Below are positions 7,983-15,300 of a DNA stretch of 64,000 nucleotides, piece by piece. Below the pieces are notes generated by a model that worked only from the letters and a program-made list of their open reading frames with translations, was not told the origin of the DNA and made no database searches. Each line of letters begins with the position of its first letter. Positions within the stretch are counted from its first letter, which is position 1. The stretch covers positions 3,472,001 through 3,536,000 of the forward strand of contig NZ_JACHMF010000001.1 in assembly GCF_014204895.1 (NCBI RefSeq). Reading direction: 5' to 3'. A program made the position numbers and the translations under genes. The DNA is from Paractinoplanes abujensis. GTDB taxonomy: Bacteria > Actinomycetota > Actinomycetes > Mycobacteriales > Micromonosporaceae.

Positions 7983-8893
7983 CCACTCTCAGCACCGCCG
8001 CCGGCCGCCGCACCGGCTGGATCCCGTACGCCGCTCTGCTCGTGCTCTTCTGGGGTGTCTGGGGCGCGTTCTCCAGCCAGCCCACCAGCCGCTACGGCTA
8101 CCCCGACGGCATGGTCTACATCATCTGGTCGATCACCATGCTCATCCCGGCTGGGGCCGCCCTGCGCGGCACCACCTTCGACCGCCGCCCGGTCGCCGCC
8201 GCGTACGGGCTGATCGTGGGCCTGACCGGCGCGGGCGGCCAGCTGCTGCTGTTCAAGGCGCTGACCATCGGGCCCGCGTACATCATCTTCCCGATCATCG
8301 CCCTCTCCCCCGCCATCACCGTGATCATGGCGCTGGTCGCGCTCAAGGAACGCCTGACCCGGCTGGCCGTGATCGGCGTGATCCTGGCCCTGGTGGCGAT
8401 CGTGCTGTTCTCCATCGCGCCCAGCGACGAGGGCGCCGAGACCGGCCCGTACCTGATCCTGGCCGTGCTCATCTGCGTCGCCTGGGGCGTACAGGCCTAC
8501 TACATGCGCAAGGCCGCCCTGGCCGGGGTCAACGACGCCACCACGTTCGGGTGGATGACGATCAGCGGCCTCGTGCTCATCCCGGTCGCCCTGATCATGA
8601 TGGGCGGCTTCCCCACCGGCTTCGGCTGGCAGGCCCCCGCCCTGACCGCCGTGACCCAGGTGCTCAACGCCATCGGCGCGCTGTTCCTGGTGATGGCGAT
8701 GAGCCGGGGCAAGGCGTCGGTGGTCGCGCCGATCACCAACGCGCTGGCCCCGGTGCTGACCATCGCGCTGTCGCTCGCGGTGTACCAGACGCTGCCGTCG
8801 GGCTGGCAGACGGCGGGCATCGTGCTCGCGCTGGCCGGGTCGACGCTGATGGTCTACACCACCGAGAAGTCGGCCGAACTGGCAGTCGGATGA
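7979..8893 (+). CDS. DMT/EamA-family permease
   Basis: The 304-residue integral membrane protein has ten predicted helices in two EamA-like halves. The first half starts with YAALLVLFWGVWGAF, and the internal repeat shows ALKERLTRLAVIGVILALVAIVLF. Members move small solutes, including sugars and amino-sugar derivatives, by secondary transport. Its position between a sugar kinase and a phosphofructokinase-type kinase, with ATGA overlaps on both sides, suggests it imports the amino sugar or one of its breakdown products. It is unusual to find a DMT carrier rather than an ABC or PTS system in such an operon. Confidence 0.8.
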   Translation: MTTLSTAAGRRTGWIPYAALLVLFWGVWGAFSSQPTSRYGYPDGMVYIIWSITMLIPAGAALRGTTFDRRPVAAAYGLIVGLTGAGGQLLLFKALTIGPAYIIFPIIALSPAITVIMALVALKERLTRLAVIGVILALVAIVLFSIAPSDEGAETGPYLILAVLICVAWGVQAYYMRKAALAGVNDATTFGWMTISGLVLIPVALIMMGGFPTGFGWQAPALTAVTQVLNAIGALFLVMAMSRGKASVVAPITNALAPVLTIALSLAVYQTLPSGWQTAGIVLALAGSTLMVYTTEKSAELAVG

Positions 8894-9798
8894 CCCGCGT
8901 CGTCACGGTCACGCTCAACCCGGCCCTCGACATCACCTACGCGGTCCCGGCGTTCGCTGTCGGTTCCAGCGTACGGGTGGAGACCGTGCGGTCGCGGGCC
9001 GGCGGCAAAGGGGTCAACGTGGCCGCCGTGGTGCGTCAGCTCGGTGGGGACGCGGTCGTCGTCGCCCCCGGCGCCCGCGCCGAGCCCGACCCGTTCCGCG
9101 ACGGGCTCGACACCCTGGGCCTGCCCCACCATCTGATCCCCGCGTTCGCTTCCGTACGGCGGACCGTCGCCGTGGTCGGAGCGGACGGCCCGACGACCAT
9201 CCTGCTGGAGCCGGGCAGCCCGGCGCCGGCCGGGACCGCCGACGCCATCGCCGCCACGGTGGCCGGCGAGCTCGCCGGGGCCGGCGCCCTGGTGATCTCG
9301 GGCAGCGTCCCCCCGGGCCTGCCCGACGACCTGCCGGCCCGGCTGGCCCGGCTGGCCGGTGCGCTTCCGGTCATCGTCGACGTGTCCGGCCCGGCGTTGC
9401 GGGCGGCGATCGGGGCAGGCGCGGTGCTCGTGCCCAACCGGGCCGAGCTGGCGGACATCGGCGCGGGCCCGCCGGTCACCGTCGCGCGCGGGCTGCTCGA
9501 CCAGGGCGCGGCCGCCGTCGTGGTGACGCTGGGCGAGGAGGGCGCGGTGGCCGTCACCCCCGGCGGCGCCTGGCACGCCCGTACGCCCGAAGTGGTGGAC
9601 GGCAACCCGACCGGCGCGGGCGACGCCGCAACCGCCGCCCTGGCCCTGCGCCTGGCCTGCTCCTCGCCATGGCCCACAGCCCTGACCGACGCCGTGGCCA
9701 CCTCGGCCGCCTGCGTGCTGCGCCCGGTGGCCGGCGAAATCGATCTCGACGCGCGCCGCCGCTGGCTCGGCGCCATCACCGTGGAGGAACTCCCGTGA
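8890..9798 (+). CDS. PfkB-family kinase (tagatose-6-phosphate / 1-phosphofructokinase type)
   Basis: The 302-residue ribokinase-fold protein begins TVTLNPALDITY, the LacC/FruK-type N-terminus. It carries the PfkB signature GGKGVNVAAVVRQLG near residues 38-52 and the anion hole/catalytic base motif GNPTGAGDA near 238-246. LacC/FruK members phosphorylate tagatose-6-phosphate or fructose-1-phosphate. Between the AgaS-like protein and a class II aldolase, tagatose-6-phosphate to tagatose-1,6-bisphosphate is the most economical reading. ATGA overlap with the permease and GTGA overlap with the aldolase. Confidence 0.85.
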   Translation: MTRVVTVTLNPALDITYAVPAFAVGSSVRVETVRSRAGGKGVNVAAVVRQLGGDAVVVAPGARAEPDPFRDGLDTLGLPHHLIPAFASVRRTVAVVGADGPTTILLEPGSPAPAGTADAIAATVAGELAGAGALVISGSVPPGLPDDLPARLARLAGALPVIVDVSGPALRAAIGAGAVLVPNRAELADIGAGPPVTVARGLLDQGAAAVVVTLGEEGAVAVTPGGAWHARTPEVVDGNPTGAGDAATAALALRLACSSPWPTALTDAVATSAACVLRPVAGEIDLDARRRWLGAITVEELP

Positions 9799-10619
9799 CC
9801 CTGACCGACCTCCGAGGCAGCGGCCGCGCGGTCGGCGCCTTCAACGCGATCCTGCTCGAACACGCCGAGGCCATCGTGACCGGGGCCGAACAGGCCGGGC
9901 TGCCGGTCATCCTGCAGATCTCGCAGAACGCCGTGCGCTACCACGGATCGCTGGCCCCGTTCGCCACCGCCTGCCTGAGCCTGGCCGCGGCCGCCTCCGT
10001 GCCGGTCACCGTGCACCTCGACCACGCCGAGGACGAAGACCTGATCGACCAGGCGGTCGCGCTCGGTCTGCGGTCGGTGATGTTCGACGCGGCCGCCCTG
10101 CCGTACGAGGAGAACGTGGCCCGCACCCGTGCCGTCGTGCACCGCTGCCACGCGGTGGGCTGCGCGGTCGAGGCCGAACTGGGCGAGATCGGCGGCAAGG
10201 ACGGCGCCCACGCGCCCGGCGTCCGCACCGACCCCGCCCAGGCCGCGGCCTTCGTCGCCGCCACCGGGGTGGACTCGCTGGCCGTGGCCGTCGGCTCCTC
10301 GCACGCCATGGCCAGCCGCGACGCCCGCCTCGACCTCGACCTGATCGCCCGGCTCGCCGACGCGGTGCCGGTGCCGCTGGTGCTGCACGGCTCGTCCGGG
10401 GTGCCCGACGACGGGCTGCGCGAGGCCGCGGCCCGGGGCATCACCAAGGTCAACGTCGGGACGCTGCTCAACCGCGTCCTCACCGAGACCGTCCGCGACG
10501 TGCTGGCCGGCCAGGACACGCTGACCGACCCCCGCAAGTACCTGACCCCGGGCCGCGACGCCGTCCGGGCCGAGGTCACCCGCCTGCTCACCCTCCTCGG
10601 CGCCGGCGTCCCGGCCTGA
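9795..10619 (+). CDS. Class II ketose-bisphosphate aldolase (tagatose-1,6-bisphosphate type)
   Basis: A 274-residue zinc aldolase. Visible metal and active-site features are HLDHAED (catalytic Asp and zinc His), EAELGEIGGKDG, the GSSHAM histidine, VLHGSSGVPD (zinc His and phosphate loop) and ITKVNVGT near the C-terminus. The family splits fructose- or tagatose-bisphosphate into dihydroxyacetone phosphate and glyceraldehyde-3-phosphate (KbaY/GatY, FbaA). As last gene of the amino-sugar operon it should complete entry into glycolysis. The GTG start at 9795 overlaps the previous stop by 4 bp. Sequence alone does not separate tagatose from fructose specificity. Confidence 0.88.
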   Translation: MTLTDLRGSGRAVGAFNAILLEHAEAIVTGAEQAGLPVILQISQNAVRYHGSLAPFATACLSLAAAASVPVTVHLDHAEDEDLIDQAVALGLRSVMFDAAALPYEENVARTRAVVHRCHAVGCAVEAELGEIGGKDGAHAPGVRTDPAQAAAFVAATGVDSLAVAVGSSHAMASRDARLDLDLIARLADAVPVPLVLHGSSGVPDDGLREAAARGITKVNVGTLLNRVLTETVRDVLAGQDTLTDPRKYLTPGRDAVRAEVTRLLTLLGAGVPA

Positions 10620-10653
10620 CCACGGCCGGCGGGCCCGCCGGCGGCCGTCAGGC
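10614..10653. terminator. Bidirectional hairpin terminator
   Basis: A long GC stem starts with GCCTGAC at the aldolase stop and closes with GTCAGGC at 10647-10653, with an inner GGCCGGCGG/CCGCCGGC core. It sits between the convergent aldolase and EthD-like genes. No clear U-run, as is usual in this GC range. Confidence 0.6.
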
Positions 10654-10679
10654 TCGGGGCGACGCGCTGACCGCGCCGG

Positions 10680-10982
10680 CTACTCCTCGATGTCGGAGAA
10701 CAGGCCCTTGAACGGGACCTGCGTCCCGATCAGACCGCCGAAGACCGCGCCGGCGACCGGTGTGGCGACCGCGGCCGAGGCGTCGTCGTAGCTGTCGAAA
10801 TAAAGGTCGAGCGTCCGGTAGGCGGGCGTGGGCGAGCCGTCCTCCTTGGGCCACACCTTGGCCGATTCGACGCGCCGGACCTTCGGGAACGTGGCCGCGG
10901 CCGCCCTCACCTCGGCGTAGACCTTCTCGAACTCGTCCACGTTCCCGGGGTTGTCGACGATCAATGTGATCTTGGTGGGCAT
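10680..10982 (-). CDS. EthD-family small protein
   Basis: The 100-residue protein (MPTKITLIVDNPGNVDEFEK) fits the dimeric alpha-beta barrel EthD family: an early strand, a central RRVESAKVWP strand, and LDLYFDSYDDASAAV, followed by a short C-terminal tail. Members are often linked to ether or aromatic degradation, but their chemistry is poorly known. The ATG at 10982 has GAGGAG upstream and is preferred to a start 15 nt earlier. It is a single-gene unit with two inverted-repeat boxes in its upstream region, suggesting repressor control. Confidence 0.75.
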   Translation of the reverse strand: MPTKITLIVDNPGNVDEFEKVYAEVRAAAATFPKVRRVESAKVWPKEDGSPTPAYRTLDLYFDSYDDASAAVATPVAGAVFGGLIGTQVPFKGLFSDIEE

Positions 10983-11003
10983 GGGCTCTCCTCGCACTCG
11001 GAG

Positions 11004-11070
11004 CAGAACGAACGTTCTGCCTTGGCGAGCCTACGAGCGGCACCCTTTGTCGTCAAGACCGAACGTTCTA
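11004..11070. promoter_or_regulatory. Two GAACGTTC-type operator boxes upstream of the EthD-like gene
   Basis: Box 1 at 11004-11019 is CAGAAC-GAAC-GTTCTG, an inverted repeat with a 4-bp centre. Box 2 at 11059-11070 contains the palindrome GAACGTTC. Both fit a TetR-type operator; box 1 also matches the core GAAC-N4-GTTC of actinobacterial LexA sites. They lie 20-90 bp upstream of the EthD-like start. Confidence 0.45.
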
Positions 11071-11100
11071 TCTCATGCCGTTGGCGTATCAAAGGCACAA

Positions 11101-11138
11101 AGCAGGGGACGGCCGAGTGGCCGCCCCCTTGCCCTGCT
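11101..11138 (-). terminator. Stem-loop downstream of the sigma factor gene
   Basis: AGCAGGG at 11101 pairs with CCCTGCT ending at 11138, with an inner CGGCC-GAGT-GGCCG hairpin. It lies 60-100 bp past the stop of the minus-strand sigma gene and may also insulate the EthD promoter region. Confidence 0.55.
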
Positions 11139-11197
11139 TAGAGCTTCCTAGGAACCTGGGTTGCTCGTGCCGGTCCTGGCACCTTGGGTTGCTGGGC

Positions 11198-11983
11198 TCA
11201 GCACTCCCCCAGCTGGCCGCGCAGCTTGACCAGCGCCTTGGACAGCAGCCGGGAGACGTGCATCTGCGAGATGCCGATCTGCTCGGCGATCTGCGACTGG
11301 GTCAGGTTGCCGTAGAAGCGCAGGTGGATGATGCGCTGCTCCCGCTCGTCGAGCGAAGCCAGCGTCGGGCCGAGCGCGATCCGCAGCTCCGCCAGCTCGA
11401 ACTCGCGGTCCTCGCCGCCCAGCGTCTCGCCCAGCTCGGTGTTGCCGTCCGCGCTGACCGGCGTGGACAGGCTGGTGGAGTTGTAGGCGCGGGCACCCTC
11501 CAGCCCCTCCAGCACCTCCTCCTCGGTGACGCCGAGGTGGGTGGCGATGTCGGTGACGGTCGGCGCCCGGCCCAGGTCGTGGCTGAGTGCCATGTTGGCC
11601 GCGGTGATGGCGAGCCGCATCTCCTGCAGGCGACGCGGCACCCGGACGGACCACGTACGGTCGCGGAAGTGGCGCTTGACCTCGCCGACAATCGTCGGGA
11701 TGGCATAGCCCGCGAAGTCGACACCACGGTCGGACTCGAAGCGGTCCACCGCCTTGATCAGGCCCACGACGGCCACCTGGAACAGGTCGTCGACGGGCTC
11801 ACCGCGCCCGGCGTAGCGCTGGGCCAGGTGGCGGGCCAGCGGCAGCCACGCCTCGATGGCCCGGTCACGCAGAGCCGGCCGGGACGGGTGCCCGGCCGGC
11901 AGGGCGGCCATCGCCGTGATCAGCTCGCTCGCCGCATCCGTGCTGGTCTCCTCGGTGCGGACCGCAGTGGTGATCACCGTCAT
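11198..11983 (-). CDS. SigB/SigF-type (group 3) RNA polymerase sigma factor
   Basis: The 261-residue protein carries sigma regions 2, 3 and 4: LARRYAGRGEPVDDLFQVA-like core-binding sequence near residues 55-75, FAGYAIPTIVGEVKRHFRD, WSVRVPRRLQEMR, and a region 4 helix-turn-helix in LTQSQIAEQIGISQMHVSRLL. It is of the general-stress/SigF group found in multiple copies in actinomycetes. The ATG at 11983 has AAGGAG upstream. A SigB-type promoter motif lies 60-80 bp upstream, pointing to autoregulation. No anti-sigma or anti-anti-sigma gene is next to it, so post-translational control must come from elsewhere. Confidence 0.93.
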   Translation of the reverse strand: MTVITTAVRTEETSTDAASELITAMAALPAGHPSRPALRDRAIEAWLPLARHLAQRYAGRGEPVDDLFQVAVVGLIKAVDRFESDRGVDFAGYAIPTIVGEVKRHFRDRTWSVRVPRRLQEMRLAITAANMALSHDLGRAPTVTDIATHLGVTEEEVLEGLEGARAYNSTSLSTPVSADGNTELGETLGGEDREFELAELRIALGPTLASLDEREQRIIHLRFYGNLTQSQIAEQIGISQMHVSRLLSKALVKLRGQLGEC

Positions 11984-12040
11984 GCAAGGGCTCCTTGTTC
12001 ATTACGGGGGCAAGAATCGCGCCCACGACGCCGCTTCCCA

Positions 12041-12065
12041 GTGCCCGGCCCGGAACGGCCGAAAC
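12041..12065 (-). promoter_or_regulatory. SigB-type promoter of the sigma factor gene
   Basis: On the minus strand GTTT (12065-12062) is followed after 15 bp by GGGCAC (12046-12041). The alternative-sigma consensus in streptomycetes is GNNT-N14-16-GGGTAC/T, so there is one mismatch. The start codon is 58 bp downstream. Confidence 0.5.
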
Positions 12066-12097
12066 TCACTCGATCAGCTGACGTCACGGGTGGGGGA

Positions 12098-12574
12098 TCA
12101 ATTCAGGATGGTGCCGGCGACCGGCGCCACCGGCGCCGCCTTCGGGGGCCGCGGCTTACGCGGAGCCGCCGTTTCGGTGGCCGCCTCGTGCACCTTCGCG
12201 ATCGCGGTCACGGCGTCCTCGTCGTGCACCTTCGTGGTCACGGCGTCCTCGTCGTGCACCTTCGGGGTGACGGCGTCCTTGTCGTGCACCTTCGTGGTCA
12301 CGGCGTCTTTGTTGTTCACCTTCGGGGTGACGACGTCCTGGTTGTTCACCTTCGGGGTGACGGCGTCTTTGTTGTTCACCTTCGGGGTGACGGCGTCTGC
12401 CTGGCGACCATTCGCCGTGCTGGTGTCCGCACCGCTGGGCAGCACCCGCTGCACGGCCGGGTGCTCACGCAGCTGCGAGGCGTTCGCGGCGATCTTCTCG
12501 TACGCGTCACGACCGGCGCGGCTGCCGAGCACGTAGCCGACAGCGAACCCGGCGGCCAGCTTGACGATCCTCAT
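12098..12574 (-). CDS. YtxH-like protein with seven 10-residue repeats
   Basis: The 158-residue protein starts MRIVKLAAGFAVGYVLGSRAGRDAYEKI, the short glycine-containing membrane segment typical of YtxH-like stress proteins in actinobacteria. It is followed by seven tandem copies of a D-A-V-T-x-K-V-[NH]-[ND]-x repeat, then a Pro/Lys-rich tail. The repeats are also visible at DNA level as 30-bp units. The ATG at 12574 has AGGAGC upstream. A SigB-type promoter motif precedes it and its downstream neighbour is a SigB/F-type sigma factor, so a stress-related role is likely. Molecular function is unknown. Confidence 0.75.
   Translation of the reverse strand: MRIVKLAAGFAVGYVLGSRAGRDAYEKIAANASQLREHPAVQRVLPSGADTSTANGRQADAVTPKVNNKDAVTPKVNNQDVVTPKVNNKDAVTTKVHDKDAVTPKVHDEDAVTTKVHDEDAVTAIAKVHEAATETAAPRKPRPPKAAPVAPVAGTILN
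12194..12400. repeat. 30-bp in-frame tandem repeat, about seven units
   Basis: Units of the form GACGGCGTC-TTTGTTGTT-CACCTTCGGGGT (plus-strand reading) recur every 30 bp with drift between TTGTTGTTC and CGTCGTGCA versions. They encode the decapeptide repeats of the YtxH-like protein. The two sub-types are grouped, which suggests local duplication and is a likely site of length variation. Confidence 0.85.
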
Positions 12575-12624
12575 CGAAGCTCCTAGCGGTTGTTTCATCC
12601 ATACAGGTGGGACAACGCCAGTGG

Positions 12625-12650
12625 TTGCCCTTGGACAAGCAACCGGAAAC
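12625..12650 (-). promoter_or_regulatory. SigB-type promoter of the YtxH-like gene
   Basis: On the minus strand GTTT (12650-12647), a 16-bp spacer and GGGCAA (12630-12625) match GNNT-N14-16-GGGTAC/T with two mismatches. It lies about 50 bp upstream of the start codon and parallels the element upstream of the sigma gene. Confidence 0.45.
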
Positions 12651-12686
12651 ACGTGTCAGCGGAGATCAACCGGGTAGGTGATCTCG

Positions 12687-13550
12687 ATGTTCGAAGATTT
12701 CCGTCTCGAGCGCGTCGACGTCGGTGACGTCACCCTGCGGGTCCGGCACGGCGGAACCGGCCCCCCGGTCGTGCTGCTGCACGGGCACCCCCGCACCCAC
12801 ACGACCTGGCATCGGGTCGCACCCCAACTGGCCCGCCGGCATTTCGTGGTGACGCCGGACCTGCGCGGCTACGGCGAGTCCACACTGCCCCCCGACGCCC
12901 CCGGTCACGCCCAATCCAGCAAACGCGCCATGGCCCAGGACGTGGTCGCGCTGATGAGCCACCTAGGGCACGATCGTTTCGCCGTGGCCGGGCACGACCG
13001 CGGGTCCCTGGTCGCCTTCCGCACCGCCATGGACCATCCCGAGGCGGTCACCCACCTGGTGGTCATGGACGGCCTGCCGGTCATCGAACACCTCGAACGC
13101 ACCGACGCCACCTTCGCGCGGGCGTGGTGGCACTGGTGGTTCCTGGGCCAGACCGACAAGCCGGCCGAGCGGGTCATCAACGCCGACCCCGACGCCTGGT
13201 ACCGCACGCCCGGCCCCGAAGACCTGGGCCCCGGCAACCACGCCGACCTGTGGCGGGCCCTGCGCGACCCCGCCGTCGTGCACGGCATGTGCGAGGACTA
13301 CCGCGCCGGCCTGGGCATCGACCGCGACCACGACGCGGCCGACCGGTCCGCCGGCCGACAGGTCACCTGCCCCACCCTCCTGATCGAATCGGCCCGGGAC
13401 GACCTCGACATCCACGGCGACCCCCAGGCGATCTGGGCCCCCTGGGTCGCCTCCACGCTCCGGCACAGCGTCGTCGACAGCGGCCACCACCAGGCCGAAC
13501 AGGCCCCCGACGAGGTGGCCACCATCCTCCTGGACTTCCTTGCACCCTAA
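12687..13550 (+). CDS. Alpha/beta hydrolase (haloacetate dehalogenase / epoxide hydrolase-like)
   Basis: The 287-residue hydrolase has the oxyanion motif LLHGHPRTHTTW near residues 32-44, the nucleophile elbow AGHDRGS near 105 with aspartate as nucleophile, and a late catalytic histidine in SGHHQAEQ. An Asp nucleophile and a W-W-x-W cap segment (ARAWWHWWF) point to the haloalkane/fluoroacetate dehalogenase and epoxide hydrolase branch. The ATG at 12687 was chosen over the GTG at 12678 because family members start at M-F-x-x-F. It converges on the next gene with a 4-bp stop overlap. Confidence 0.85.
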   Translation: MFEDFRLERVDVGDVTLRVRHGGTGPPVVLLHGHPRTHTTWHRVAPQLARRHFVVTPDLRGYGESTLPPDAPGHAQSSKRAMAQDVVALMSHLGHDRFAVAGHDRGSLVAFRTAMDHPEAVTHLVVMDGLPVIEHLERTDATFARAWWHWWFLGQTDKPAERVINADPDAWYRTPGPEDLGPGNHADLWRALRDPAVVHGMCEDYRAGLGIDRDHDAADRSAGRQVTCPTLLIESARDDLDIHGDPQAIWAPWVASTLRHSVVDSGHHQAEQAPDEVATILLDFLAP

Positions 13551-13873
13551 TTCAGATGGACAGCGGCCCGCTGTTCCAGCGCATCCAGCACCGCCACCCG
13601 CGTGACCGGCACCTCGACCGCCACGCGCAAAACTCCACCGATCCGCTCGAACCGGAACTCAAAGAACGAGCAGCACTCGTTCTCCCGCCCGGCCAGCTCC
13701 CGAACCACGGCCTCCGCCGCCGGATCAAAATCCCAGCCCAGCACAGTCTCCGACTGCCGCATCTGCCCAAGCAGCACGGTCGCGAACAGCTCGTCGAACT
13801 CGGCCACCCGCACCGGCCGCTCAACGGCCGGCAGCGTGCACGCCACAGGCACCCACTCCCCAGTGTTCGTCAT
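13547..13873 (-). CDS. Conserved hypothetical protein with E-C-C-S-F-F motif
   Basis: The 108-residue protein begins MTNTGEWVPVACTLP, continues with VRVAEFDELFA and has RENECCSFFEFRFER near residues 65-80, then a short strand-rich C-terminus. Small actinobacterial proteins with a paired cysteine followed by S-F-F are often found near metal or metalloid resistance genes, but I do not know a proven role. The ATG at 13873 is an internal start in a longer open frame; the extension is rejected because it is only the stop-free repeat region read through. No strong ribosome site is visible. Confidence 0.6.
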   Translation of the reverse strand: MTNTGEWVPVACTLPAVERPVRVAEFDELFATVLLGQMRQSETVLGWDFDPAAEAVVRELAGRENECCSFFEFRFERIGGVLRVAVEVPVTRVAVLDALEQRAAVHLN

Positions 13874-14120
13874 AGCCCGACGGTAAAGCCGTACCCCAGT
13901 ACCGGATGCAACCCCACCGCGCCCAGACAGCCCCGCCCACCCGACGAACAAGCCCCGATCAGTCACCACGCGCACGACGCGCAGCCAACGCGCAACCAAC
14001 GCGCAAACCCGATCAGTCGCCGGAAGCACGCGCAACAAACGCCGCTCAATGCGCAGTCTGGCCACTCGCCGCGCATCCACACCCAGCAAACAACACTCAA
14101 CGCACAGGCCCAGCCGACCG

Positions 14121-14370
14121 CCGCACGACACCACGCAACAAACGCCACCCAACGCGCAGGCCCGATCAGTCGCCGCACGCACGCGCAACAAACGCCACCC
14201 AACGCGCAGGCCCGATCAGTCGCCGCACGCACGCGCAACAAACGCCACCCAACGCGCAGGCCCGATCAGTCACCGCACGCACGCGCAACAAACGCCACCC
14301 AACGCGCAGACCCGATCAGTCACGGCACGCGCGCGCAACAAACGCCACCGAACGCGCAGGCCCGATCAGT
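14121..14370. repeat. Tandem array of five 50-bp direct repeats
   Basis: Five contiguous 50-bp units end in CCCGATCAGT at 14170, 14220, 14270, 14320 and 14370. Each has the order CGCCGCACGC, ACGCGCAACA, AACGCCACCC, AACGCGCAGG, CCCGATCAGT. Units 2 and 3 are identical and units 4 and 5 differ at a few positions. There are no spacers, so this is not a CRISPR array. Confidence 0.95.
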
Positions 14371-14477
14371 CACCTCGCGCATGCACGCCAACCGACGTGC
14401 TACATCAAGTACCCGCTTTGAGCATGCGCACAGCAAGCGCCGCTCAATGCGCAAGCCCGGCCACTCGCCGCACTCAT

Positions 14478-14879
14478 GCGCGCAACAAACGCCGCTCACT
14501 GCGCAACTCGACCGCCCGCCGCGCTCCTCGACCCGGCGAACAGCAGCCAACGCGCAGCTTCGGCCGATCACCAGGAGCCAGCACGCAACGAACGCGGGCC
14601 AACGCGCAAACCCAGCCACCGCCGCACCCAACCGTGCAACAAACGCCGCTCACCGCGCAACCCGCCAACCGCCGCGCACCTCCACCCGGCGAACAGCAGC
14701 CAACGCGCAGCCCCAGCCGATCACCAGGAGCCAGCACGCAACAAACGGCGGCCAACGCGCAAACCCAGCCACTACCGCACCCAACCGCGCAACAAACGCC
14801 GCTCACCGCGCAACCCGCCAACCGCCGCGCACCTCCACCCGGCGAACAGCAGCCAACGCGCAGCCCCAGCCGATCACCA
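14478..14879. repeat. 153-bp higher-order tandem repeat, about 2.6 copies
   Basis: The landmark CAGCAGCCAACGCGCAG recurs at 14541, 14694 and 14847, exactly 153 bp apart. Copies 1 and 2 differ at only about eight to ten positions. Each 153-bp unit is itself three related subunits of about 51 bp that share the CAACAAACG and CAACGCGCA cores with the neighbouring 50-bp array. Confidence 0.92.
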
Positions 14880-15056
14880 CAGGCCGGCACAAACCCAGCC
14901 GATCGCGGGGAGGCAGCTGGTCCGCGACCAAGGGCTCAAGTCTTTCGTCGGCGGTTGGCCTGGTGCTGACGGCCGGGCGGTGGAGACGTCGACGCGTCGT
15001 GGACAGCGCTCAACGGGCGTCGATGGGGTCGGGCGGTGAGGTGCGACACGCCCGAC

Positions 15057-15102
15057 ACACCATCTGGTGTTGCATCTCCTGAGCCTCGCCCATATATGGT
15101 GT
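15057..15102 (+). promoter_or_regulatory. Pair of NrdR-like boxes in the nrdAB promoter
   Basis: Box 1 at 15057-15070 reads ACACCATCTGGTGT, a near-perfect palindrome. Box 2 at 15089-15102 reads CCCATATATGGTGT. Their starts are 32 bp apart, about three helical turns, as expected for paired NrdR sites (consensus ACAC-N-ATAT-N-T-N-G-N-GT-like). Box 2 overlaps a plausible -10 region (CATATAT). Confidence 0.75.
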
Positions 15103-15114
15103 TGCCCGCAGCTG

Positions 15115-15300
15115 GTTCGAGCGCCGCGTCGTGTGGTGGTCGAGGCAAGAGGGAACCCGGTGCAAGTCCGGGACTGCCCCGCAGCGGTGAGTGGGAACGA
15201 CCGCCGTCATACAGCACTGGGCTCCGCCGAGCCTGGGAAGCGACGGCCAGTAGGAAGCGTGCCAGGCGCCCACGAGTCCGAAGACCTGCCAGCGCACCGT
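15115..15300 (+). promoter_or_regulatory. Cobalamin (B12) riboswitch
   Basis: The conserved core is clear: GAGGGAACCCGGTGCAAGTCC from 15149, then GGGACTGCCCCGCAGCGGTGAG, and a B12 box AGTCCGAAGACCTGCCA at 15275-15291. It lies between the NrdR-like boxes and nrdA, about 120 nt before the GTG start. In Streptomyces the oxygen-dependent class Ia nrd operon is repressed by B12 through such an element, when the B12-dependent class II enzyme can work instead. The same logic is expected here. The outer helix limits are approximate. Confidence 0.95.

Larger units (their letters stand above)
13874..15056. other. Non-coding, repeat-rich intergenic region of about 1.2 kb
   Basis: No credible gene is seen. 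The stretch is dominated by variants of CAACAAACGCC and CAACGCGCA in one orientation, organised into a 50-bp array and a 153-bp array with degenerate copies around them. Several long open frames cross it on both strands only because the unit lacks stop codons. Base composition differs from the coding neighbours (richer in A on this strand). Confidence 0.8.

Noticed and set aside
14121..14370. CRISPR array
   Set aside because: Units are contiguous and near-identical over the full 50 bp; there are no unique spacers and no cas genes.
13124..15082. Long plus-strand open frame (652 codons) and several others across the repeat region
   Set aside because: The 50-bp unit has no stop codons and 50 is not a multiple of 3, so all frames stay open; the predicted protein is Arg/Gln/Thr-rich with no domain and starts inside the hydrolase gene.
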